The notes under the pieces: generated by a model
Seen by the model: the letters and a program-made list of their open reading frames with translations, nothing else
Database searches by the model: none
What the model was told of the DNA's origin: nothing
Part shown: positions 25,170-33,902 of the stretch, piece by piece
Layout: each line of letters starts with the position of its first letter
Numbering within the stretch: the first letter of the stretch is position 1
Translations under genes and position numbers: made by a program
From: Shewanella sp. Isolate13
Lineage (GTDB): Bacteria; Pseudomonadota; Gammaproteobacteria; Enterobacterales; Shewanellaceae
Direction of reading: 5' to 3'
Length of the DNA: 48,055 nt
Assembly (NCBI RefSeq): GCF_022398325.1
Contig: NZ_JAKEVD010000035.1
Span: forward strand, 253-48,307

Positions 25170-28100
25170 ATGATTGAATCTATATTGCGTCTCTCGATTA
25201 ATAGACGCTGGATGATGATGTTCCTCGCCATGCTGCTAGTCGCAGTAGGTTTGTGGAGCTATCAAAAACTGCCAATTGATGCAGTACCTGATATTACTAA
25301 CGTACAGGTACAAATTAGTACTCGCGCCGAGGGCTACTCACCACTAGAAACTGAGCAGCGAATTACTTACCCGATTGAAAATGCTTTGATGGGGATCCCT
25401 AAGCTCTCTTACACCCGATCGTTATCGCGTTATGGCTTGTCGCAAGTGACAGTGGTGTTTGATGAAGGCACAGATCTGTACTTTGCCCGCAACTTGATTA
25501 ATGAACGCTTAAACGCGATCAAAGGCAAGTTACCCAGTGATATCGAGCCGGAGATGGGACCGATCTCCACAGGGCTTGGCGAGATCTACATGTACACCAT
25601 TGAAGCGCTACCGGATGCCAAACAAGCTGATGGTAGTGAGTTTGATGCCACTGCGCTTAGAGAGATCCAAGATTGGATCATTAAGCCGCAGTTAGCGCAG
25701 GTGCCAGGTGTTACCGAGATCAATACGATTGGCGGTTACGATAAGGAATATCATATCACCCCATCACCAACGAGCATGCTGCAATACGGTGTGTCTTTGG
25801 TCGATATCAAGCTAGCGTTGCAAAGTAGCAATAATAATCGTGGTGCCGGTTTTATTGAGCGTGAAGGGCAACAGCTCACAGTTCGCTCAGCGGCGCAGCT
25901 AAAGACCATTAGTGACATTGAGCAAGTGGTCATCAAGCATATCGATAGTGCGCCTATCTTTATTAGTGATGTTGCCAACGTAGGTATAGGTAAAGCACTG
26001 CGCACCGGCGCAGCGACTCGTGACGGTAAGGAAACTGTACTGGGCAGTGCCATGATGCTGGTGGGCGAAAACTCACGTCAGGTATCACTGGCGGTTGCTG
26101 CCAAGCTTGAAGATGTTAAAGCATCGCTGCCTGATGGGATCCAAGTTGAGGCTGTATACGATCGCACCACTTTGGTTGATAAAGCGGTATATACGGTACA
26201 GAAAAACTTAGTGGAGGGCGCACTGCTGGTTATTGTGGTGCTGTTTATTCTATTGGGTAACGCACGAGCCGCGCTGATCACCGCTGCAGTGATCCCGTTA
26301 GCGATGTTAGCTACGATGACGGGCATGGTGCAGGCGGGCGTTTCGGCTAACTTAATGAGTTTAGGCGCACTCGACTTTGGTTTGATCGTCGATGGTGCGG
26401 TGATTATTGTTGAAAACGCAATCCGTAGACTCGGCCAAGCGCAAGCGCAAAATGGTGGTCATGTGCTGCCACGTAAACAGCGTTTACAGTTAGTATTTGA
26501 AGCTACTAATGAAGTGATCCGTCCAAGCCTATTTGGCGTGTTGATCATTACCGTAGTGTATATTCCGTTATTTAGCCTTACAGGCGTGGAAGGCAAGATG
26601 TTCCACCCAATGGCGGCAACCGTCGTGATGGCTTTGCTTGCGGCTTTAGTTATCTCGCTAACTTTGGTTCCAGCTGCAGTTGCGCTGTTTATGACTGGCA
26701 AAGTGACAGAAAAAGAGAGCCGCGTCATTACCGCGACTAAATCAGTGTATAAGCCGTTATTAATTGCTGCGATGAAACTGCGTTGGTTAGTACTCGGCGC
26801 GGCTATGGCGTTAGTGGGCTTCTCTATCTGGTTGGCAACGACGCTAGGATCTGAGTTTATCCCACAGCTCAACGAAGAAGATATCTTGCTGCAAGCGATC
26901 CGTATTCCCGGCACTGGTCTTGAGCAATCGGTAGATATGCAGATGCAGTTAGAAGATCGCATTAAACATTTCCCACAGGTGTTAAATGTGTTCTCTAAGA
27001 TCGGTACGCCAGAGGTGGCCAACGATCCTATGCCGCCAAATATTGCCGACACCTTTATTATGCTAAAACCGCGTAATGAGTGGCCCAACCCTAAGATGAG
27101 CCATGACGCGCTAGCGGCTGATATTGTCGCTGCAGTTTCTGGGCAACCGGGTAATAACTTTGAGCTGACACAGCCAATTGAGATGCGCTTTAATGAACTG
27201 ATCTCAGGTGTGCGCGCCGATCTTGGTATTAAGGTTGTCGGTGATGATCTCGATCAGTTGTTAGCTTCTGCCAATGCGATCCATGAAGTGCTAGAGAAGA
27301 TCGATGGCGTTGCGGATCTGCAAGTCGAGCAAGTTACGGGGTTACCTATGCTGTCGATCCAACCTGATCGCCTAGCATTGGCTCGCTTTGGCTTAGGCGT
27401 CGATCAGTTACAAGACTTTGTTGCAACGGCAATTGGCGGTGAACAGGCTGGCATTATCTTTGACGGTGATCGCCGCTTTAAAATGGTAGTGCGTTTGCCA
27501 GAAACAATCCGTCAAGATATAGAACACTTACATGAGCTGCCAATCGTGTTGCCATCGGGTCAGTTTGTACCGCTATCTGAAGTCGCGAGCTTAGATATCG
27601 CACCATCACCTAATCAGATCGGCCGAGAAAACGGTAAGCGCCGCATACTGGTGACCGCTAACGTCCGTGGTCGTGATTTAGGGACTTTTGTCAGTGAGGC
27701 TAAACAACAAATTGCTGCACAGGTGGATATGCCTGCGGGTTACTGGCTTGATTACGGCGGTACCTTCGAGCAGCTAGAATCGGCAAGTCAACGCTTATCG
27801 ATTGTAGTGCCGCTAACCTTAGCCCTAATTTTAGGTTTGTTAGTTATGGCGTTTAGCTCGGTGAAAGATGCGCTAATCATCTTTACCGGTATTCCGCTGG
27901 CGCTAACTGGCGGGGTGATTTCACTGTGGCTGCGAGACATGCCATTGTCGATTTCAGCAGGCGTGGGCTTTATTGCACTCTCAGGGGTAGCTGTGCTTAA
28001 CGGCTTAGTGTTGCTGAGCTTTATTCGTCAGCAGTATCAAGAGAAAGGCGAGCTGATGACCGCGATTATCGATGGCGCATTGATCAGACTGCGGCCTGTA

Positions 28101-28322
28101 TTGATGACAGCGCTAGTTGCAGGGCTTGGCTTTGTGCCGATGGCGCTTAATATTGGCACTGGCGCAGAAGTGCAGCGTCCAATTGCCACAGTGGTGATTG
28201 GCGGCATTATCTCATCGACTATTCTGACCTTGTTTGTGCTGCCTATTTTGTACCGTATGGCGCATCAGCGCGGTGAGAATAAGCGAGCCAAGGTTGAAGA
28301 ACTTGATCAAGCGTCAGTGTAA
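25170..28322 (+). CDS. czcA: CzcA-family heavy-metal RND efflux pump
   Basis: The inner-membrane proton-driven pump. At 1050 residues it has RND length and layout: TM1 (about 13-30), a large periplasmic loop, TM2-6 (about 345-540), a second loop and TM8-12 (about 870-1030). The TM4 motif DFGLIVDGAVIIVEN fits the DFGx3DGAx3VEN pattern described for HME-RND pumps of divalent cations such as Zn, Co and Cd, unlike the Cus copper/silver type. AAAGGAG precedes the ATG. With CzcB and CzcC it forms a complete tripartite exporter. The exact metal is not determinable by eye. Confidence 0.96.
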   Translation: MIESILRLSINRRWMMMFLAMLLVAVGLWSYQKLPIDAVPDITNVQVQISTRAEGYSPLETEQRITYPIENALMGIPKLSYTRSLSRYGLSQVTVVFDEGTDLYFARNLINERLNAIKGKLPSDIEPEMGPISTGLGEIYMYTIEALPDAKQADGSEFDATALREIQDWIIKPQLAQVPGVTEINTIGGYDKEYHITPSPTSMLQYGVSLVDIKLALQSSNNNRGAGFIEREGQQLTVRSAAQLKTISDIEQVVIKHIDSAPIFISDVANVGIGKALRTGAATRDGKETVLGSAMMLVGENSRQVSLAVAAKLEDVKASLPDGIQVEAVYDRTTLVDKAVYTVQKNLVEGALLVIVVLFILLGNARAALITAAVIPLAMLATMTGMVQAGVSANLMSLGALDFGLIVDGAVIIVENAIRRLGQAQAQNGGHVLPRKQRLQLVFEATNEVIRPSLFGVLIITVVYIPLFSLTGVEGKMFHPMAATVVMALLAALVISLTLVPAAVALFMTGKVTEKESRVITATKSVYKPLLIAAMKLRWLVLGAAMALVGFSIWLATTLGSEFIPQLNEEDILLQAIRIPGTGLEQSVDMQMQLEDRIKHFPQVLNVFSKIGTPEVANDPMPPNIADTFIMLKPRNEWPNPKMSHDALAADIVAAVSGQPGNNFELTQPIEMRFNELISGVRADLGIKVVGDDLDQLLASANAIHEVLEKIDGVADLQVEQVTGLPMLSIQPDRLALARFGLGVDQLQDFVATAIGGEQAGIIFDGDRRFKMVVRLPETIRQDIEHLHELPIVLPSGQFVPLSEVASLDIAPSPNQIGRENGKRRILVTANVRGRDLGTFVSEAKQQIAAQVDMPAGYWLDYGGTFEQLESASQRLSIVVPLTLALILGLLVMAFSSVKDALIIFTGIPLALTGGVISLWLRDMPLSISAGVGFIALSGVAVLNGLVLLSFIRQQYQEKGELMTAIIDGALIRLRPVLMTALVAGLGFVPMALNIGTGAEVQRPIATVVIGGIISSTILTLFVLPILYRMAHQRGENKRAKVEELDQASV

Positions 28323-28354
28323 CCGCTGATCTGTTAGTGTTTAGCGTGAAAAGC

Positions 28355-28384
28355 AAAAGCCCTGCTTAATGAAGCAGGGCTTTT
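28355..28384. terminator. Bidirectional terminator between czcA and the aminopeptidase gene
   Basis: A 13-bp stem, AAAAGCCCTGCTT (28355-28367) with AAGCAGGGCTTTT (28372-28384), has an AATG loop and A/T tracts on both sides, between convergent genes. Confidence 0.93.
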
Positions 28385-28418
28385 TTATGATTTCTCAATC
28401 GTGCCTAAAAGTAGGTTT

Positions 28419-29951
28419 TTACTTGCTTTGAGTCATAAGCCAGTTACTAAGTAAACGAACGCCGTGGCCTGTGCCGCCAGCAGGAGTAACCCCCACGTCT
28501 TTTGCTGCTAATGCACTACCGGCAATATCTAAATGCGCCCACTTTGTGTCGCCGCTAAATTGCTTTAAGAATGCAGCAGCGGTTGTCGCTCCTGGGCCGC
28601 CAAAACCAGCGTTCTTCAAATCGGCGATTGGGCTTTTTAGTAAGTCTTCATAGGCAAGCGGTAAGCGCCACAGCTTCTCATCAACAGCTTGGCCTGAGAA
28701 GGTCAGCTCATCGACGAGAGCGTCATCATCACTGATCACTGCCGTATAGCGCTTACCCAAAGCGCGCACCTTGGAGCCTGTTAGCGTGGCAACATCAACC
28801 ATGACCTGTGGTTGATAATGCTCTCTGGCGTACCACATGCCATCGGCTAGGATTAAGCGACCCTCAGCGTCAGTATTGAGCACTTCAACGCTTAAGCCTT
28901 CAGCTGTCATCAATACATCACCTGGAGCTAGAGCGGTTTCAGATACCATGTTGGCCGCCATTGGCATCACTGCCACCACGTTAACATCAGCTTTTTGTAG
29001 TGCCATAGCCTTAACTGCACCAAGCACTGCCGCCGCACCTGCCATATCTGACTTCATACGCGAGATAGAGTCGCCAGAGGCTTTAATGTTATAACCGCCT
29101 GAGTCGAAGGTGATACCTTTACCCACAAGCGCGATAGGGGCGTCATCATTACCTTCCCAGTGAGCAACGACTAGGCGAGCTCCTTCTAGAGAGCCACGAC
29201 CTACAGCATGCAATGCGCCCATACCTAACTTAGCGATTTTCTTAGGCTCAAGCACAGTGACCTTTAAGCCCAGTTTTTTAAGCTCCTTTGCTGCATTAGC
29301 GAAGTCTACAGGTGTCATCTCTGTGGGTGTTTCAGAGGTTAAGTCACGGGCTAAGAATACCCCTTGCTCAATCGCTGCTAGCTGAGTGTATAGCTTATCA
29401 GTGTCTTTCGCTGCGTCGACTGCGATGGTGTAATTCTTTTCAGCAGGCTTTTTCTCTGAAAAATACTTATCGAACTTGTAAGCGCGCAGATTAATACCGT
29501 GAGCAAGCTCTGCTGCAAAGCTAGCGTTGCTGGTGGCGTCGCTAATGCCATCGGTTAATACTTGAATGTTTTTGACTTCAATACCGTTGAAATGGGCGGT
29601 GATTTCCGCACCAAGCTTATTTACTTCACCCGGAGTCAACTCTGCTTGTTCACCTACACCGATAACGACAAGGCGCTTAGCATCAATGCCATTAGGCATT
29701 AAAATCTCAACGATTTGCTTCTTTTCACCTGTAAATTCCTGCAAGGATAAGGCATTGCTAATTTGTTGCTTAGATTGTTTGTCTAGCTTGTTAAGCGCAC
29801 TTGATGCATTTTCGCCAGCTTGAAAGACCACTAAGGTGTCGATGTTATTTGCTTGCTTTTCAACAAAATCAAATGTTTCAGCATGTGCTGAAAAATGGGT
29901 TAATAGACCTAGGCTTAATGCACTGCTTAGTAGGGTTTTCTTGGTTAGCAT
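28419..29951 (-). CDS. Exported M17 leucyl aminopeptidase (PepA family)
   Basis: An M17 two-metal aminopeptidase, 510 residues. The catalytic set is complete: Lys and Asp in VGKGITFDSGG, Lys in NIK, Asp in RMKSDM, and Asp, Glu and Arg in NTDAEGRL. Unlike cytoplasmic PepA it opens with a typical Sec signal peptide (MLTKKTLLSSALSLGLLTHFSAHA, cut before ETFDF), so it probably acts in the periplasm or outside on peptides. GAGG lies 5 nt before the ATG. It stands alone between a terminator and the fis terminator. Called PepA-like rather than pepA because a cytoplasmic pepA is probably elsewhere. Confidence 0.93.
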   Translation of the reverse strand: MLTKKTLLSSALSLGLLTHFSAHAETFDFVEKQANNIDTLVVFQAGENASSALNKLDKQSKQQISNALSLQEFTGEKKQIVEILMPNGIDAKRLVVIGVGEQAELTPGEVNKLGAEITAHFNGIEVKNIQVLTDGISDATSNASFAAELAHGINLRAYKFDKYFSEKKPAEKNYTIAVDAAKDTDKLYTQLAAIEQGVFLARDLTSETPTEMTPVDFANAAKELKKLGLKVTVLEPKKIAKLGMGALHAVGRGSLEGARLVVAHWEGNDDAPIALVGKGITFDSGGYNIKASGDSISRMKSDMAGAAAVLGAVKAMALQKADVNVVAVMPMAANMVSETALAPGDVLMTAEGLSVEVLNTDAEGRLILADGMWYAREHYQPQVMVDVATLTGSKVRALGKRYTAVISDDDALVDELTFSGQAVDEKLWRLPLAYEDLLKSPIADLKNAGFGGPGATTAAAFLKQFSGDTKWAHLDIAGSALAAKDVGVTPAGGTGHGVRLLSNWLMTQSK

Positions 29952-30286
29952 AATGTCCTCTATCGGGATTTAGTTCTGCGTGCTGGTTTTGCCAAACGGG
30001 CCGCAGCTTCTTTTTGTTGTATTGGTATTGATTGTTATTGAGTTAGTCGCACTGGATTGGATTATTGCCAGTGGGTCGTGAAATTTATCACTTTTAGCAT
30101 TAACAACTAAGTTAAAACTTGTTAGAAATTGTCACATGGTTTGCGAGTCTACAAGGTGAAAATTAGTCGAAGCTGAAAGCGCTGTGCAGTTTGAGGTTTA
30201 TTTGGCTGATTTACACAACAAGCAGGTGTGAATTGAGCAAGGGCATTAGACCACTCAGGGTACATATGGGGGTACATATAAATGCA
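29952..30286. other. Intergenic region upstream of the aminopeptidase gene
   Basis: About 335 bp without a gene. It should hold the leftward promoter of the aminopeptidase gene, but none is clear. Visible structures are a CACTGG/CCAGTG inverted repeat (30050-30073), a palindrome AAGTT-aa-AACTT near 30108-30120, and a direct repeat of GGGTACATAT near 30258-30280. Confidence 0.4.
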
Positions 30287-30318
30287 AAACGGGCCCTCAA
30301 TTACTTGAGAGCCCGTTT
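30287..30318 (-). terminator. Terminator of the dusB-fis operon
   Basis: A 14-bp stem with one mismatch (30287-30300 with 30305-30318, GC-rich core ACGGGC/GCCCGT) and a TTAC loop, 26 bp past the fis stop; on the minus strand it ends in GTTTTGC. Confidence 0.8.
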
Positions 30319-30344
30319 AAATACAACAGTTTAAGACGTTAGTC

Positions 30345-30650
30345 TTAGTTCATGCCGTACTTCTTTAATTTCTTGCGTAGTGTACCACGGTTGATACCTA
30401 GCATGTTGGCAGCGCGAGTTTGGTTGCCACGAGTGTGTTGCATGATGATATCTAGCAGAGGTGCTTCAACTTCGCTTAACACCATTTCATATACTTCTTC
30501 AGCTTCTTGCCCGTCCATCTGAGCGAAAAAGTTAGTGACAGCACGCTTTACCGCATCACGTAGTAATTGTGGCTTAATAGCGCCACTTGCGGTTTCGATT
30601 TTGCCAACAGTAAGTGGGTGAACTTCAGTGTGAGTAGTCTGATCAAACAT
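30345..30650 (-). CDS. fis: Nucleoid-associated protein and regulator Fis
   Basis: Fis bends DNA, activates rRNA promoters and shapes the nucleoid in fast growth. The 101 residues have the flexible N-terminal arm, two dimerisation helices and the C-terminal helix-turn-helix (TRGNQTRAANMLGINRGTLRKKLKKYGMN), nearly invariant in gammaproteobacteria. It is 17 bp behind dusB and co-transcribed with it, the standard arrangement. An rRNA promoter region lies at the right end of the same window, a natural Fis target. Confidence 0.99.
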   Translation of the reverse strand: MFDQTTHTEVHPLTVGKIETASGAIKPQLLRDAVKRAVTNFFAQMDGQEAEEVYEMVLSEVEAPLLDIIMQHTRGNQTRAANMLGINRGTLRKKLKKYGMN

Positions 30651-30667
30651 TCGTATTCTGCTCTTTA

Positions 30668-31636
30668 TTAATATGCAACAAATTCATCAAAATAGCGTTC
30701 CACCATGGAACATTGTTCTTCAACGGTTTCGAGTCGATTAAACTCGGCTCTAAAAGACCGTTGATTTTCTTGGTCTAGGTACCAGCCAACATGCTTTCTT
30801 GCGAAGCGGATGCCCTTATAGTCACCATACAATTTGTACAGTTGCCTCAGGTGTTCAAGCATAACTTGACGCTTTTCATCCATCTCAACGGGCGCTAGCT
30901 TATTACCTGTATCCAGGTAATGTTGGATTTCTCTAAATATCCAAGGTCGTCCTTGAGCTCCTCTTCCAATCATCAGGGCATCCACACCAGTAAAATCCAA
31001 CACAAAACGTGCCTTCTCTGGGGTTAAAATGTCTCCATTTGCGACAACTGGTATCGAGATCTGTTTTTTAATCGCTTTAATTGTGTCGTACTCGGCTTCG
31101 CCTTTGTACATGCACTGCCTAGTGCGGCCGTGAACGGCCAACGAGGCAATACCGCAATCTTCTGCTATCTGGGCGATATGAACACCATTCCTGTGCTCTG
31201 GAGCCCATCCCGTTCGAATTTTTAGCGTCACAGGTACATCAACTGCCGCAACCACGGCTCGTAGAATCGCTTCTACCTGCGTAGGATCTTGCAACAAGGC
31301 CGAGCCTGCTAGCTTCTTATTCACTTTCTTTGCTGGACAGCCCATATTGATATCAATGATCTGTGCGCCTTGTTGTACGTTGACAACAGCGGCATTCGCC
31401 ATTAATTCTGGATCTGAACCGGCAATCTGAACCGAACGTATTCCGTCTTCACCTGCGTGTGTCATACGCAAGCGGCTTTTATCTGTATCCCAAACTTCAG
31501 GATTCGATGAAAGCATCTCCGATACGGCTAAGGCCGCGCCATAACGTAAGCAGAGATTTCTAAAGGGTTGGTCTGTGACACCTGCCATTGGCGCCACGAT
31601 CAACTGATTTTTCAGGCGATAGGGTCCAATCTGCAT
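30668..31636 (-). CDS. dusB: tRNA-dihydrouridine synthase B
   Basis: DusB uses FMN and NADPH to reduce uridine to dihydrouridine in the tRNA D-loop. The 322-residue protein has the TIM-barrel signatures VAPMAGVTDQPFRNLC, the catalytic Cys100 in NMGCPAKKVNKKLAGSALL, KIRTGW, VHGRTRQCMYKGEAEYD, and the FMN phosphate-binding ANGDI and IGRGAQGRPWIF. It heads the dusB-fis operon; its own promoter appears about 35 bp upstream. Confidence 0.98.
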   Translation of the reverse strand: MQIGPYRLKNQLIVAPMAGVTDQPFRNLCLRYGAALAVSEMLSSNPEVWDTDKSRLRMTHAGEDGIRSVQIAGSDPELMANAAVVNVQQGAQIIDINMGCPAKKVNKKLAGSALLQDPTQVEAILRAVVAAVDVPVTLKIRTGWAPEHRNGVHIAQIAEDCGIASLAVHGRTRQCMYKGEAEYDTIKAIKKQISIPVVANGDILTPEKARFVLDFTGVDALMIGRGAQGRPWIFREIQHYLDTGNKLAPVEMDEKRQVMLEHLRQLYKLYGDYKGIRFARKHVGWYLDQENQRSFRAEFNRLETVEEQCSMVERYFDEFVAY

Positions 31637-31669
31637 TTATCAAAACACCTTGCTCGTCAAAGGGGCGCT

Positions 31670-31698
31670 ATAGTACGCCTTTTTCAAGCCTGTGAAAA
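31670..31698 (-). promoter_or_regulatory. Probable dusB-fis promoter with GC-rich discriminator
   Basis: On the minus strand TTTTCA (31693-31698), a 17-bp spacer and TACTAT (31670-31675) are followed by AGCGCCCC. A GC-rich discriminator is the hallmark of stringently controlled promoters and is present in E. coli dusB-fis, so growth-rate control is likely. The -35 is weak. Confidence 0.55.
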
Positions 31699-31758
31699 GG
31701 TCAATAAATGACCTGAGGGCAACTTTTTTTCTTGACTTTTGCCTAGTGAGAAGTCAGT

Positions 31759-31779
31759 CGCGGCGCTGAAAGCGCCGCG
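31759..31779. other. Strong GC hairpin between prmA and dusB
   Basis: CGCGGCGCT pairs perfectly with AGCGCCGCG across a GAA loop, 8 bp past the prmA stop. No T tract follows on the minus strand, so it may slow or end prmA transcripts only in part, or protect their 3' ends. Confidence 0.55.
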
Positions 31780-31787
31780 GGTTACTG

Positions 31788-32669
31788 CTATTTGCGTATA
31801 CCTGTCAAGCGGCTCCAATCGTCTTTGTGAGCGGGCTCGTCCATATCGAACCATTGACTGTAAAAGGCCGAAAGCTCTTCCGCTTGTTCCTGCAACAGGC
31901 CTGAAAGGGCCAATAGTCCACCCGGCTTAACTTTTTCTGCAATAAGCGGCGCAAGTTCACGTAGTGGGCCTGCAAGAATGTTGGCCACTAGGATATCGGC
32001 TTGTAGATCGGCTGGCTGGTCTTCCGGTAGATAAAGGTCAAGCTTGTCTTCAACACCGTTGCGTTCAGCGTTGGCTTTTGATGCTTCAATGGCTTGGTAA
32101 TCAATATCGATACCTGTTACACGCTCTGCGCCAAGCTTTAGCGCTGCAACCGCTAGGATGCCCGAACCACAGCCGAAGTCGATCACATCTTTATTGCTGT
32201 AATCTAGGCCATCTAACCACTCAAGGCATAGCGCGGTAGTTGGGTGTGTACCTGTACCGAAGGCTAAGCCTGGATCTAGGATGACGTTAACGGCGGCTGG
32301 GTCTGGGATTTCACGCCAGCTTGGGCAGATCCAAAGGCGATCACCGAACTTGATAGGGTGGAAGTTATCCATCCATTCACGTTCCCAGTCTTTATCTTCA
32401 ACTTGCTCAATTTTGTGGCTGAAGTTATCACCTAAATAAGGCAGACCTTTTAGCATGGTGACCACTGGCGCTAGATCGTAGTCAGCGTCAAACAACGCAG
32501 TGATGACAGTATGATTCCACAGTGGTGTTTCACCTAAAGTTGGCTCATAGATTGGGGTATCTTTGCCATCTTCATAGGTAATTGACAGTGAACCAAGTTC
32601 CATAAGCATATCGCTTAGGGCATCAGCGTGTTGATTGTCGGTATCGACTTTTAGTTGGATCCAAGGCAT
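31788..32669 (-). CDS. prmA: Ribosomal protein L11 methyltransferase
   Basis: PrmA trimethylates ribosomal protein L11. The 293 residues have the N-terminal substrate-recognition domain (WIQLKVDTDNQHADALSDML, about 1-60), a linker, and the class I SAM domain with ILDPGLAFGTGTHPTT and motif I VIDFGCGSGILAVAALKLGA, followed by VANILAGPL, matching the NxxL-type catalytic loop. It precedes dusB-fis on the same strand as in E. coli, separated by a hairpin and a dusB promoter. Confidence 0.98.
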   Translation of the reverse strand: MPWIQLKVDTDNQHADALSDMLMELGSLSITYEDGKDTPIYEPTLGETPLWNHTVITALFDADYDLAPVVTMLKGLPYLGDNFSHKIEQVEDKDWEREWMDNFHPIKFGDRLWICPSWREIPDPAAVNVILDPGLAFGTGTHPTTALCLEWLDGLDYSNKDVIDFGCGSGILAVAALKLGAERVTGIDIDYQAIEASKANAERNGVEDKLDLYLPEDQPADLQADILVANILAGPLRELAPLIAEKVKPGGLLALSGLLQEQAEELSAFYSQWFDMDEPAHKDDWSRLTGIRK

Positions 32670-33036
32670 GAGAGTTCTCGTTATCTACATATATGGGGCT
32701 ATTGTAAACCATGGCAGGTTTGAGTGTGAATGTTAGATGTGAATTCAACGAATTTATCTTTAATAATAGCCACTTTTTGTCGTTTCAATCTTCGAAATCG
32801 ACTTGGTTTGTTAGTGATTGTTTTGTTTGAATTGCCGGCTCAAGATATTGAATTTACTTGGTTAAATGGTATTACCAGTGTTCTTTTTTGTGCCCATTAT
32901 TTGTGATCTCGATCTAATTGCTGGGTTAAAAAGGGTGAGATCGTTCACGAAAAAAATCTCTGTATCATTTTGCTGACAAAGATCTTGTTAGAGTGTAAAT
33001 CCCACTATTAGGCATAAGATAAACAAGACAAGAATA
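32670..33036. other. Divergent intergenic region between prmA and frdC1
   Basis: 367 bp without a gene, AT-rich. It should contain the leftward prmA and the rightward frdC1 promoters; none is unambiguous. The best regulatory match is a CRP-like site at 32902-32917. AGATCGTTCAC near 32939-32950 partly mirrors it. Confidence 0.4.
32902..32917. promoter_or_regulatory. CRP-like site upstream of frdC1
   Basis: TGTGA-TCTCGA-TCTAA matches 8 of the 10 CRP half-site positions, one arm perfectly. It is 120 bp before frdC1. CRP controls anaerobic respiration genes in Shewanella, which makes it plausible; 8/10 matches also occur by chance every few kilobases. Confidence 0.35.
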
Positions 33037-33741
33037 ATGTTAGCATCCTACGTAAGCGGTACCGGACATCCTGCATCGGCAAAAGCAGATAAAATACAAA
33101 GCATTACAGGAGTAATGATGGGCTGCTTCCTATTGGCCCACTTACACTTTGAATCGAGTATCCTACTTGGAAAAGATGCTTTCTATACGGTCGTGCAATT
33201 TTTAGAGGGCGGAATGTTTAGCCCTACAGGTCACGGTTTTCCTATTGTGACTAAAGTTTTCTCGGTGTTTATGCTAGCCGTAGTGATGCTGCACGCCGCC
33301 GTTGCTTTACGTCGTTTTCCTGCCCAGCTTGGCCAATGGCGCGCATTAAGACGCCATATGACAGTGATTAATCACAAAGATAGCCATGCTTGGTTTTGGC
33401 AATTAGCCACTGGCTTTGTGTTGTTCTTCTTAGTACCTGTGCACCTGTTTACTATGATCGCCAATCCTGAAATTGGCCCTAACTTATCGGCAGAGCGTGT
33501 TTATCACCATAATGCTTGGTTGCTATACGCTCTATTGCTGCCAGCAGTTGTTATTCACGCCATGATCGGCCTTTACCGTGTTGCAGTTAAGTGGGGCTTT
33601 ACCCATAAGCGCACAGGTCTGCGTAAATTGATCAAGGTGTTAATCGTTTATCTTATAGTTATCGGGTTGCTTAGCCTAGGTTCTTACATTTTGATCGGGA
33701 GTGAATTGACTCTTCCTGTAGAGGCTTATCGACCAAGTTAA
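33037..33741 (+). CDS. frdC: Fumarate reductase dihaem cytochrome b subunit, paralogue 1
   Basis: A five-helix membrane anchor of the Wolinella quinol:fumarate reductase type, 234 residues. The four expected haem-ligand histidines are His35, His86, His136 and His174, and Glu57 aligns with the quinol-site Glu66 of Wolinella. At the position of Wolinella Glu180, two residues before the last haem ligand, it has Val172 (VVIHAMIG), so the glutamate of the proposed E-pathway is missing. It is followed 161 bp later by a second paralogue that keeps this residue. The start ATG has no strong ribosome site. Which anchor works with FrdAB is not known from sequence. Confidence 0.92.
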   Translation: MLASYVSGTGHPASAKADKIQSITGVMMGCFLLAHLHFESSILLGKDAFYTVVQFLEGGMFSPTGHGFPIVTKVFSVFMLAVVMLHAAVALRRFPAQLGQWRALRRHMTVINHKDSHAWFWQLATGFVLFFLVPVHLFTMIANPEIGPNLSAERVYHHNAWLLYALLLPAVVIHAMIGLYRVAVKWGFTHKRTGLRKLIKVLIVYLIVIGLLSLGSYILIGSELTLPVEAYRPS

Positions 33742-33810
33742 GTGATGCTTATTCGTGAGTTTATCGAGCTAAATTAGTTTATTAATCTTCACTTAACTAA
33801 TCGTATTTTT

Positions 33811-33826
33811 GTTGATCTACCTCACA
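33811..33826. promoter_or_regulatory. CRP-like site between frdC1 and frdC2
   Basis: GTTGA-TCTACC-TCACA matches 8 of 10 CRP half-site positions, one arm perfectly; it also contains the FNR half-site TTGAT. It lies 77 bp before frdC2, suggesting that frdC2-frdA-frdB can be transcribed separately from frdC1. Confidence 0.35.
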
Positions 33827-33902
33827 GTTAAATACCTATTATTGAGAGACATTGTAACCAAATGGTTAATAAGCTAGGTATTTATCTAGGGTAGGACAGC
33901 GA

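Noticed and set aside
30050..30073. CACTGG/CCAGTG inverted repeat upstream of the aminopeptidase gene
   Set aside because: 6-bp arms with a 12-nt gap occur often by chance, and no regulator family fits.
33736..33798. 10-bp inverted repeat AGTTAAGTGA/TCACTTAACT at the end of frdC1
   Set aside because: The 43-nt loop, AT-rich arms and lack of a T tract make a functional terminator unlikely.
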